DNA from: Micrasema longulum
Lineage: Eukaryota; Arthropoda; Insecta; Trichoptera; Brachycentridae
Direction of reading: 5' to 3'
Length of the DNA: 64,000 nt
NCBI GenBank assembly: GCA_022494885.1
Contig: JAGVSM010002361.1
Span: 62,001-126,000 of the forward strand
Shown: positions 11,641 to 20,263 of the stretch, piece by piece
Layout of the letters: every line of letters begins with the position of its first letter
How positions within the stretch are numbered: position 1 is the first letter of the stretch
Translations under genes and position numbers: made by a program
The notes under the pieces: model-generated
Told to the model about the DNA's origin: nothing
Database searches by the model: none
What the model saw: only the letters and a program-made list of their open reading frames with translations

Positions 11641-11849
11641 AAAAACAAACTGAAATCAATATGCAAGATATTGCATAGATTTATATACGATTACGCGTGT
11701 TGTCCAGATGCCCTTCGAAATATATGTTTGTTTATATAATTATATTTCATTTTTTGTTTTTTATTATTTAAATATGTACCTGCTTCCATTCTCCATTATG
11801 TTACTACATAAAATTTCATTCTGATATACTTTCTCAAAAAAAAAAAACA

Positions 11850-11975
11850 AATTGGTTTAGTTTTGGTATACGGATTTTGTCAATTTCAGCTACGCATAAT
11901 CAGTCCAACGTGCAGTTGTCTTTTTCACACAATATTGATGAGGCAATATACGAGAATGACAGAAAAATAGTGTTT
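11850..11975 (+). repeat. Dispersed repeat R (GTGCAGTTGTC family), copy 1
   Basis: Core GTCAATTTCAGCTACG followed by CAACGTGCAGTTGTCTTTTT, CACACAATATTGATGAGGCA and CGAGAATGACAGAAA. Four other copies or part copies lie at 19095-19345 (+), 52125-52205 (+, 3' part), 54000-54140 (+) and 60870-61085 (-). Its class is unknown. Short conserved reading frames (LSFSH) occur in two copies but not in the others. Confidence 0.6.
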
Positions 11976-12109
11976 TTTTTTGTGAATAGTGTTATTTTCT
12001 ATGTAAGTGTTATTTTTTTCCTAGTATTGCCAATAAAAAATATTATTATTGTAATTATTATTATTACTATTATTGGTTTGTAAGATGAGTTGACCATTCA
12101 ATATTTCAC

Positions 12110-12245
12110 TGTCAGTCTTACGCTTCAACTAACCTGGACTAGTAAACAAAGCGTAAAACCAGTTACCTTACCTTACTCTAACACGTGATTTAGATACGCT
12201 GCATTAACATTACCAACACAGTGCCATATGCATCATCAATTGCGG
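12110..12245 (+). repeat. SINE family B relic, 3' half
   Basis: AAGCGTAAAACCAGTTACC, TTACCTTACC and GATACGCTGCATTAACATTA followed by CAGTGCCATATGCATCATCA match, in plus orientation, the 3' half of family B copies (for example 58703-58975). The A and B boxes are lost. Confidence 0.5.
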
Positions 12246-12479
12246 ATAATGATAACGATATTATTAAGATGCCTTAAGTGAAATTTAAAATATGATGTTT
12301 GAAATTTTTGTCGTCAGAGTGATAAAACTGGTTATTGGCTGCCAAAACGTGAATCAACTTATCATGTAATTAATTTAAGTTTATTTTACAAGTTACAAAA
12401 TGTAATTACAAATGTGTTTGTAATTGCTTTTACCAACCAAAAACCAACATTTAGCCTTCTGTTGGTTTAAAATGTGTTA

Positions 12480-12625
12480 ACTGATTACGGCCGGAAACGG
12501 ATGTGACATCAAACGCCTCAGCCGCGCCAAGCCACTTCCGGGGGTGCAAATTAAGCTCATTTGTCGGAAATCCAATTCCGTATAGCAAATCGTTAAAAAA
12601 TATTGCTTCCGGTATACATCCGGTT
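12480..12625. other. GC-rich island with CCGGAA and GATGTGACATC motifs
   Basis: Local GC peak containing GGCCGGAAACGGATGTGACA, CACTTCCGGGGGT, GTCGGAAATCCAATTCCG and CTTCCGGTATACATCCGG. It shares the CCGGAA and GATGTGACATC words with the island at 9510-9713. Minus-strand translation stays open for about 40 codons but matches nothing recognised. Upstream, AACCAACATTTAGCCTTCTG followed by TTGGTT can form a small hairpin. It could be a regulatory element or an old MITE. Confidence 0.3.
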
Positions 12626-13219
12626 CATCCATTAGCAGATAAAACTGGTTTAAAAAATAATACGCAGATTTAGGCTGTTAATGGCGGCAATTTCGAGTTT
12701 TTTTATTAGTTACTCGTTAAGTCAATTATTAAAAGAGATTTACTGTCGTATTCCATAGTATTTTTTGTGAAAACGGCCGTAAAATAATTTAAATTGGGTG
12801 ATTAAAGTAACTAAGACTCGTCGTTTAGAATTGAGATTTTGAAATTTTATTTTTCTTACACTATTCTCATAAAACCATAAGTAGTTGGAGGATTGCGACT
12901 ATTTTTGCAATCTTAATATTTAAATCTAACTTTTGTTTGAGTCTTGAGTTCAAATTCTGTTTATTTTATATTTTCATACAGAAATTGGACAATTATTTGG
13001 CTTTGTAAGGCAAAAAAACTTATTAGCTCCACGTATTTATAAATATTTGTTATATTTAGAAATCACTGTAAAAATAAAATAGTATAGAATTAATTAGTTA
13101 AGTAAACCTTGACAATAAAGCTTGTGTAGTTTCGATACCGGTAGGTAGGAAAAAAAATAGGTGGTTAGAAACAAAGTTGTTTTATATTTATTTCATGGGT
13201 ATTATTTTTATTTGGTTTT

Positions 13220-13940
13220 AAAAAAAAATAATGTTGATGGTTTTCAGGAAATCGTTAACAAACTCTATTCATCTGGGTCTTAATATTAATATCAAAAAGA
13301 CTCATTATGTGCAACAAATCCTGTCCTGACCCTGATCAGCCTCTCTATAATAATGGACAGAGGATTGAGAAAGTTGACAGCTTTAAATACTTGGGGGTTT
13401 ACATAACTGAGGATGGAAGCATGCACAAAGAGCTCGCAACCCGCCTAGGAACTTCTGGAGCAATTTTTAACATGATGCGTGTTATATGAAACACTAATCT
13501 ATACTCAGTCAAAAAAACCTGCCAATTATTCAATTCGTGTACTCGTATAATGCCAGCACTCCTTTGCGGGTGCGAATCTTGGCACATTACCAAAGCTCAA
13601 AACACCAAACTTCGCAGTTTTGAGAATAAATGCTTGGGTAGAATATTAGGTTTAAGGTGATTTGATTTTGTAACTAACATTTAAGTCCGAGAACGGACGC
13701 AGCAGCCTCCTATAAGAAGCGTCTTGAGTATGCGGCGATGGACCTGGCTTGGACAAGTTGCCTCTTATTTAAACCTGCGGGCTCACGCCGTCCTGGCAGG
13801 CCGTCGATGACGATCTTTCGACTTTATTCAGCGGAACTTAAGGGCGCTGGACGTGGGAGGAAACGAGACGGCTGGCTGGCTGGCGATAGGGTCTCCTGAA
13901 GGCAACTGGTAATGTCCACATGTTCCATTTAGGTAGATTA
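13220..13940 (+). pseudogene. LINE RT thumb and C-terminal fragment (endonuclease-RT class)
   Basis: In consecutive but broken plus-strand frames one reads: NKLYSSGLNINIKKTHYMC (RT strand after the YADD site), IEKVDSFKYLGVYITEDG (RT thumb start), RLGTSGAIFNMMRVI, NSCTRIMPALLCGCESWH (cf. the family's LLYGCETW), SFENKCLGRILGLR, RERTQQPPIRSVLSMRRWTW (the widely conserved TQQPPIExxIRRRRWxWIGH block) and RPGRPSMTIFRLYSAELKG. These blocks in this order are the C-terminal third of the endonuclease-RT proteins of RTE/CR1-like LINEs. At least two frameshifts and several stops are present. The RT active site is missing, so it is 5'-truncated. A more decayed relative of its end is at 41090-41430. Confidence 0.8.
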
Positions 13941-14204
13941 GGTTAAATAAGGTGTAATGAGAATATGTTTCCACACTTGATTATTTGTGTAAAATTAGTT
14001 ACAAAAAATATGAATCAAAAAGATCTTCGTTTCAAATTCCACATTGTCTTTCTTTATTATTTCCTTAATTGAAAATTGTTTTTATTTTACTATTTTTTAT
14101 AATTTCTATTTCATAAATGATGCATGTTTTTTTTCAAATTCTATACTCAGGTATTATATGACGAAAATGGCGCTTTATAAGTTATCCATAATTATAATTA
14201 TTAT

Positions 14205-15195
14205 ATCTACTCATATACATCTAGTTAATGTCATAACTGTAACTCTCCAAAAAAAAAGATAAACTATTGTTCTTGATGAGTGACTTACACTATTATAGTT
14301 ATTTATTTATTAGAGTTTTTATAATTTTAAATACGAGTTCATGAGATTAAAAATAAAAACATAGAAATTATAAAGAAAAAAACATACAACAATAATACAT
14401 TCATACTAATTAAAAATCAATGCAGTTTTTACACTTGTTCGAAAAAAATCCTTTGGATTAACCTTGAATTTATTTATAGAAATATTCGTTTTAATAGTTT
14501 TTAGTTCATTAGGGAGATTAGTGAATTTTTTGACACCTTTGAAGACAAAGCTATTTTGACCATGACTTGTGTAGAATTTAGGAATTTTAATATTATTTTG
14601 GTATCTGAGTGACTTATTCATCTCAAATTCTTTTATTTTTTCTTGTTTATAAATTTGTATAATGGAATTTGTTTTAAAGATAGTGTCTATTGTATGAACT
14701 TCAAACAATTTATATAGACTCTCAGTATTGCATGTTGAGGGTTTCTTGAAAATTACTCTGATAATTAATCTTTGTACTATTTTAAGAGGGTTTTATAAAT
14801 TGACATATGCACCACCCTATCCAACAATACCATATTGTAACAAAGATTGTACAATTGGGTAAATAACTATTTTTAAAATATTGATTTTTTAAATATTCCT
14901 TAATCTAATAAATATGAACATACATTTTCTAATACGTTTAACTAAATCACTAATATGGTCTTTCCATTTTAAGTTTTTGCCTATGTATACACCAAGATAT
15001 TTAATTTAATCTGTTGTATCAAGTACTGAACATGTTAGATCGTAACTAGTTTTGTTGCAATTGATTTGGTTAATAATTATTTTTACTTCTGAATCTAAAT
15101 TTGTTTTGTCAATAAAAATTGGGATGATTTTTGCCTTTTTCGTATTTAACGATAATATATTTTTGTCAAACCATAATTTCTATTTCCATACAAGT
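14205..15195 (-). pseudogene. LINE RT thumb, C-terminus and 3' UTR
   Basis: Minus-strand LINE fragment. From about 15190 downwards: SLNTKKAKIIPIFIDKTNLD, DTTDxIKYLGVYIGKNLKWK and DHISDLVKRI (RT thumb region), then a stretch with a stop, then the 100-codon frame 14708-14406 with FYTSHGQNSFVFKGVKKFTN and LPNELKTIKTNISINKF, typical LINE C-terminal sequence. The 3' UTR runs to about 14205. It is co-linear with 7975-8945 and serves as the empty-site reference for the foldback insertion there. It is not intact: the RT catalytic motifs are missing. Confidence 0.8.
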
Positions 15196-15559
15196 ATACT
15201 GTAATAATAATGATTCAACAGTATGTTCCTAATGTAACTTCCAACCACGACCACCATCCTTACTGTTTTGGTTTGGAATATTTCTCTAACATGTGTTTCT
15301 CCCAATTCCTTTATAAATGTAATAGTGCAGCCACGATTTACGTTCGGTAGGAACCTATACAACGCAGTCAGCCTAGTTATGCAGTACAGTTCCTTTTCAC
15401 ACACACTGTAGTGAGGTTGAATCAGCAAACATCCCGCACCCATTCATCTCATGAACATGAAACCGAACAAGCAATGGCTTTTAAACTAACAAATAACAAA
15501 CTTAACTAATAAAACACATATACATTTTTTAAATTATCTTTCAGTCATAACCATTATTT

Positions 15560-15665
15560 GAAGGTTAAATGCTTTAAATGCTAATCCAGGGACAATAAAA
15601 TATTCAAGTGTAAAAAAACTTTTGTTAAGCCTTGTGTAGTATGATTTTACATAAAGGTTCATGTA
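15560..15665 (-). repeat. SINE family B fragment
   Basis: GCTAATCCAGGGACAATAAA and TTCAAGTGTAAAAAAACTTT correspond to the middle of family B (GCCAGTCCAGGGACTATTAA in the 16.8-kb copy). The rest is missing. Confidence 0.4.
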
Positions 15666-15828
15666 ATAAAATATCTCCAAGACTTAATAAAGTCATATTT
15701 TGCTATAATTGTAATAAAATAATATTTTCCAACCAAGGCAGAATCTTGAATGCTCACAATTTGTAATTTAGTCACTTAAATCAGCCAATAAGCTACGAAT
15801 TTATTTGTTTTTATACTTATAAGTATAA

Positions 15829-16360
15829 ACATATTACAACAGAGATATAGAACACTCTAGGGAAGGTGATATAGAAGTCTAGGCATCTACAGGGCTTATA
15901 ACCTGTCATTGGCTGGTTTAAGTGGCAACTTGACACACTGTGAAACATTTACCATTCTGCCCATATTTGAACATCTATTTTCCTTTAGTTATTTTGTCTG
16001 TTGACGTTTGTGAAGTTATTAAAGTGAAACTTTTATTAATGCGGGTGAGATTCATCCAATTGAATTATTTCACCAACATACTAGGCAACGCCTGAAATTG
16101 TTTTTTTTTTCTAATTTCTATTCTTCTTCTGAGACCAGGTGGATTTATTAACAATATTTTGAGTTTGAGTTTGAACTTTCTGGAGAGCTGTTAATAATAT
16201 TACAACAGAAAAAACCAGCCAACGACAGGTCATAAGCCCTGGAGATGCCTAGACCTCTATATTACTTTTTCTAGAGTATTCTCCATCGTTGTTGTAATAT
16301 GTTAATATTAACAGCTCTCCAGGGAGTTGAATCCAGTCCTTGTCTACAAAAATTAATTAT
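15829..16360. mobile_element. Foldback element FB-A, copy with rearranged middle
   Basis: Left arm: ATATTACAACAGAGATA, GTCTAGGCATCTACAGGG, CTGTCATTGGCTGGTTTAAG, ATTCTGCCCATATTTGAAC, CTGTTGACGTTTGTGAAG. Loop: GCGGGTGAGATTCATCC, ACTAGGCAACGCCTGAAA. Then a second ATTACAACAG start followed by the right arm (CAGCCAACGACAGGTCATAA, GGAGATGCCTAGACCTC, GTTGTAATATGTTAA) and CAGCTCTCCAGGGAGTTGAA. Just upstream (15765-15800) is a further partial arm (CACTTAAATCAGCCAATA), which suggests two insertions. Confidence 0.8.
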
Positions 16361-16459
16361 AAGTAGTTTATTTCACATTTTTTGAGACATAAGTCTTAAT
16401 TCTATTAGACTAAAAATTCTGTGGTGAAATATTTTTTTTATTGTTTTGCATTTTTTTTT

Positions 16460-17380
16460 TGTATTTCATAAATTTATTGTATAAATAAGTATATGTATTT
16501 AATACCAAGAAACCAATTTAAAACTATTAATTCAGAAAATAATTACGGAGCATCCTCAGGTTAGAATAATCTCCATCTAACATGGCTCAGCCTGTTCTAA
16601 GATGTTTTTTTTTATGTTTTTAAGTAGTTCTTTACTTATACAACAATAACAAAAATAAACTAAAACCACTTAATTATTAATGCATAGCTAATTAAATATG
16701 GCAATTTAATAATCATTATTATGTAAATAAACAGTAAATGTGCGTGCAAAAATACGTAATATTCATCATTATCATTCCTTTACCGCACGTAATAAGTGCA
16801 TAAATCACTGCATTGGTACACCAACGCAGCGCATCTTGACCATTTTTTTTACATGAAGGAAAGATGATCAGTCTTACGCTTCCGGTGCCAGTCCAGGGAC
16901 TATTAAATGTGTTAGTGTTAAAACACCGTTTTTAATAAATATTTCACTTTAGCCAGTCCGGAAATTTAACCCTAGACCTCTCGCATGACAGGCAAACGTG
17001 CTGACCACTACACCACGAGGCCGATATACATAATATTAGTACATACCTAATATTACTTTAACATAAATAATATTTTAAATATATAATTAAAAACAAATAT
17101 TAAGTAATGTAATACATAATAATATAACAATATAATAATATACTGAATAACTTTACAATAAATTTACTAGTGGGTAGTATTGTTACTGTTTATTTTGCAT
17201 TAAAATGTCTGCCTTAAAACAGGTTGTACCTAGTTAGACAGACTAGACATAATCCAGAGAAATCTATTACCTAAGTGTGTATATAGTAGATAAATAAATT
17301 GTTATTTTTGTTAATGAAACATGGTTATTATTATTATTATTATTATGTGTACTAATTATATAAAGTACGTTATACGTTTA
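16460..17380 (-). repeat. LINE 3' region shared with 50.3-50.8 kb, split by a SINE
   Basis: 16540-16740 (CTCCATCTAACATGGCTCAG, AACTAAAACCACTTAATTA) and 17030-17380 (CTTTAACATAAATAATATTT, GTGTACTAATTATATAAAGT) match, in the same order, the two halves of 50400-50760. There they are adjacent and lead into a minus-strand LINE C-terminal frame. Here they are separated by the SINE at 16763-17022. The coding part is not preserved. A (TTA)n microsatellite sits at 17326-17345. Confidence 0.65.
16763..17022 (-). repeat. tRNA-derived SINE family B, near full length
   Basis: On the minus strand it starts CGGCCTCGTGGTGTAGTGGT (A-box-like TGGTGTAGTGG), with CAGCACGTTTGCCTGTCATG, a B-box-like GGTTAAATTTCC after GGTCTAG, the body TGGCACCGGAAGCGTAAGAC and TGATCATCTTTCCTTCATG, and the 3' end GCTGCGTTGGTGTACCAATG followed by AATGATAATGATGAA. 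The A- and B-box spacing is that of a tRNA promoter but no cloverleaf downstream half exists. It interrupts the LINE 3' region above. Confidence 0.8.
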
Positions 17381-17479
17381 TTAGTCTCTACAAACATATT
17401 TTTTTTAATTCCTCGCTATATTATTTCTGCATGTAGTCATTTATGTAAAAATTAATTAACAATTAAATACATTTGCTCA

Positions 17480-17760
17480 AGCTTGAGAATCTTCGTTACA
17501 AACAAACGTGTTCGAAACAATATGGGGGAAGTAAGCGATATGTACCGCGCATGTTAACAAGATTCCACCTTGGTCTGAAAGCCAGAAGGCACCATCTGTG
17601 AACTCTGCTCCATAGCTTACCTTGATGTAAACGTATTCCATGGTTGTGCACCACGACGCTAGAAGATCATAACTTTGGTTGAGTTCCTTACTAGCGGCCT
17701 TCTTCCTAGAAGCTTGTTAGTTCCGTAGGATCTGTTTATTGACAAAGTTGCTACGGAATG
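17480..17760. other. Higher-GC unassigned segment
   Basis: Single-copy in this window and less AT-rich than its flanks. On the minus strand 32 codons are open before a GTAAGC donor-like site (QASRKKAASKELNQSYDLLA ... EYVYIK), preceded by an in-frame stop and only a weak acceptor. This could be a short minus-strand exon or chance. No family was recognised. Confidence 0.2.
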
Positions 17761-18044
17761 AGATAAAATGTGACTTTTCATAGCTTTTTGTCTTTTCGCA
17801 AAATTGTATAGAACCTATTACATACCAACTTATGGAATACATAAATATTTCCCTGTATAAGTATTAGAGTGGTCCTTAAATTAAGCTATAAAAATCATAT
17901 CTTTATTTTCTTTCACGTACCCTGTAATTTTAATATTTTCAGTGAAAAAGATTTTTTTTTTATTATTTACTTTGGACTTTTTTAACTTAATTTTTAAGGG
18001 TGCGCGAATTAAAATGTTTGTTTTTGTTCGTTTTTTTATGCACC

Positions 18045-18217
18045 ACAACTGACCAAGAGGCCCAATTACAGTGGTGAATATTTTAAAATGTGAATTGCTA
18101 ATAAACACCCAGGCTTGAGAAAAATCACATTTCTTTTTTGTGTTCTCACCGGGAATCGAACTTGGAACCCTCCGTTTGTGAGTCAAGCATCTTGACCACT
18201 GCACTACGGAAGCCGCC
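18045..18217 (-). repeat. tRNA-derived SINE family A
   Basis: Minus strand: GGCGGCTTCCGTAGTGCAGT (A-box TAGTGCAGTGG region), GTCAAGATGCTTGACTCAC, B-box GTTCGATTCCCGG, GTGAGAACAC, ATGTGATTTTTCTCAAGCCT, TGGGTGTTTATTAGCAATTC and CACTGTAATTGGGCCTCTTG. The 18231-17881 frame overlaps it and is not a gene. Confidence 0.85.
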
Positions 18218-18269
18218 ATTTCCATCTCCATTTCAGTGTTAACTTGTTTATCTTAATGACTTCCTAGAG

Positions 18270-18325
18270 GGTAAAATCCAGTATTTTGTCTACAAACATT
18301 TGAACAAACTCAAAATTTGGTTAAT
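18270..18325 (+). repeat. Foldback-family flank fragment
   Basis: AGGGTAAAATCCAGTATTTT and GTCTACAAACATTTGAACAA followed by ACTCAAAAT match the block that follows the right arm of foldback copies (for example 46640-46700). The arms themselves are absent. Confidence 0.45.
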
Positions 18326-19094
18326 TTTAAGGGTTGCTGCTACCTAAACTGTTTTACTTTTTTTTTTTAAAGGGATCATCGGGATCAGAACTGGGAATGA
18401 ATAATTACGGAACATCGCAAAAAAATATGTTTACTAAAAAAATTAAATTATTTTATTAGAAATTATAATGTTATAAAGTAAAATAAATTTTTTTTAAAAG
18501 TTATTAATCAAATAGCAATATTATGGAGGATAATTTAGGGACCTAATTGAGTAACTTAAAAAATAATTTAATACAATTTTTGTGTATACCGGTATAGTTT
18601 AATTTTATAAAAATATCATAATAATCTTTGTTTTTAATATCAATTTTATATGACTGTATATTTTTAAAATAAAATTTAACAATTTTTTTTAAATGCAAAA
18701 TCCACAATAAGTATAAATTTTCAAAGTTTGGTAGCGACTCCAAAAACTTTTTTTTAAATCTGAATTTTGATGAGTCTTTTTTAGGTCATGGAACAAAACA
18801 AGAGGGTGCTTCCAGTAGATTTTTAATGTTAGTTTTTAAGAACCACCCTAATAAGTAACTTATAAACCTTTGTAAATCTACCAGATATTAGTAATTGACT
18901 TTTGTATATATTTTTTGTCCATGAGGATAAAAAATACAGTTTTGTGTGAGAAATGCGAGTTTCGAAATCATATCTATCAAAATCAAAGTGTCCAGTTTCA
19001 TCTGCCGTCTGCTGACGTACGGGTATACAAATGATAAATAATTTTGAAAAATGGAAAAAATACTAACAGAAAATTTAATCTAGATACTCGTTCT

Positions 19095-19345
19095 AAAAAA
19101 AAACACAATTGGTTCAATTTCAAGATGCGACAAATGGGACAAAGAAACCTTAATTTCGTCACTTTAAGTTAGGCGTAAACAGTCCGACGTGCAGTTGTCT
19201 TTTTCGCACATTATTGGTGTGTTATATATGTTTAAATAATTATTCGATAAATTTCTCTACCACTGCATTTCCTCTTAGCTTGCATTCACACGTCTCCTGG
19301 GTGCGTAAAACAGTGCATAAAATCTCGCTGTAATATAGTTATCGG
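19095..19345 (+). repeat. Dispersed repeat R, copy 2 (longest)
   Basis: Contains CAGTCCGACGTGCAGTTGTC and TTTTTCGCACATTATTGGTG, then CCACTGCATTTCCTC and GCATTCACACGTCTCCTGG, GTGCGTAAAACAGTGCAT and CTCGCTGTAATATAGTTA. The second half is found alone at 52125-52205. It ends about 80 bp before the CUB exon. Confidence 0.6.
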
Positions 19346-19422
19346 TAACATTCAAAATTGTTTACAATAAATTTGGATTATATGTTTATAATTTACATGA
19401 TCTTTGTTGTTTTTCTTTCCAG

Positions 19423-19640
19423 CTGCATGATGGGTGACTACCTGAAGCTGTTCCCGCACGTGGAGCGGGGAGAGGTGAGCGAGTACAGCGAGGGGTCGGG
19501 GGCCCTCTGCGGGGGCAGGTCTGCTACGCCCCCCGCCCTCTACTCCTCCGCGCGGGCCTTCGTGCTGGAGTTCCACTCGGCTCCGGGAAAGGCTGTCAAC
19601 GCTACTGGCTTCCTAGGATACTTTAAATTCATCGATAGAA
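19423..19640 (+). CDS. Internal exon encoding the C-terminal half of a CUB domain
   Basis: The only convincing host exon in the window. A pyrimidine-rich tract and acceptor (TTTTTCTTTCCAG) end at 19422; a perfect donor GTAAGT begins at 19641. The 218 bp between them are open and far more GC-rich than the flanks. The translation from 19424 begins CMMGDYLKLFP and includes SGALCGGRSATPPALYSSAR, AFVLEFHSAPG and NATGFLGYFKFIDR. This matches the second half of a CUB domain: C-x(3)-DYLxL, the LCG turn with the paired cysteine, SSxxxxLxF, and the final GFxxxY strand. CUB domains are extracellular binding modules, so the host protein should be secreted or a membrane ectodomain. The exon starts in phase 2 and ends in phase 1, so it cannot be skipped without a frameshift. 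An open frame running in from intron sequence (ATG at 19358) is fortuitous. The parent gene cannot be named from this exon; Neto-like, suppressor-of-lurcher-like or tolloid/cubilin-like proteins are all possible. Confidence 0.85.
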
Positions 19641-19799
19641 GTAAGTCCCGTTCATTTTTCTTTAAGGTTAACGTCTTGGAACAAAATGCTTACTATCATT
19701 TCGCTTTTAATAAGAAACGTTTTTTTCTGTAACTATTCTAATTATGAAGAATGAGTGTCAGTTGTGCTATATAAGCTCCTGATATCACTTTAATTTGCG

Positions 19800-20175
19800 C
19801 AGATCTATTGAGACGATTCCCTGTAAACTATTTTTCGCCGTCTTAGCCCAGGTCTTTAGAGTCTGGCTACTGAACGGAGGGCGATTGCTCTAATATAGCT
19901 AAATCTCCCCTTCCAAGACCAGATCCTTTTAAGTAGGGGGCGAGCGCTCTAACATCCTTAGGTTTAACCAGTGGTCCCCTGGATCATACGACTTCTTTTG
20001 TGATTTAAAGCATAACATTCGCATAGAATGTGTATTGGTGTTTCATCATTTGCACTGCAGACCCAGGTTTCAGAAAGATGCCTTCTATCAAGGTATTTAT
20101 TAAATCTGCAGTCCTGTAATGGTCCTAGTTACAACCCTTACTTGGTTTCGACGAAGTTTCGTTAGGTTATAAGCA
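19800..20175 (-). pseudogene. LINE C-terminal zinc-knuckle relic
   Basis: The minus strand at about 20120-19985 reads QDCRFNKYLDRRHLSETWVC and SANDETPIHILCECYALNHK. This corresponds to the (L)TGHxxLNKHLxxxGLxxxxxCxxCxxxxETxxHxLCECPAL segment found after the RNase H or at the C-terminus of many arthropod LINE polyproteins. One cysteine of the first CxxC pair is lost (CSA). The remainder to about 19800 reads a decayed RPLLK...GRFSYIRAIALRSVARL-like tail. It lies between the CUB exon donor and the next LINE, so it is intronic if the gene continues to the right. Confidence 0.65.
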
Positions 20176-20263
20176 AACCATTGCAAAACAAAAAGCAAAA
20201 AATTACTAGTCCCTTAGTATGGTGCTAATACATACCCAAAAAACATGAACAAAGAAGACGGGC

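Noticed and set aside
17326..17345. (TTA)n and other short microsatellites (also (TA)n at 32619 and 61437)
   Set aside because: Common simple repeats. The TA runs are explained as Helitron-like target or 5' sites.
18543..18743. 66-codon minus frame
   Set aside because: Lys/Asn/Ile/Leu-rich low-complexity frame with no motif.
19358..19732. 124-codon frame as a complete small protein
   Set aside because: The frame runs across a strong acceptor and a strong donor. Only 19423-19640 resembles protein; the ends are intron-like.
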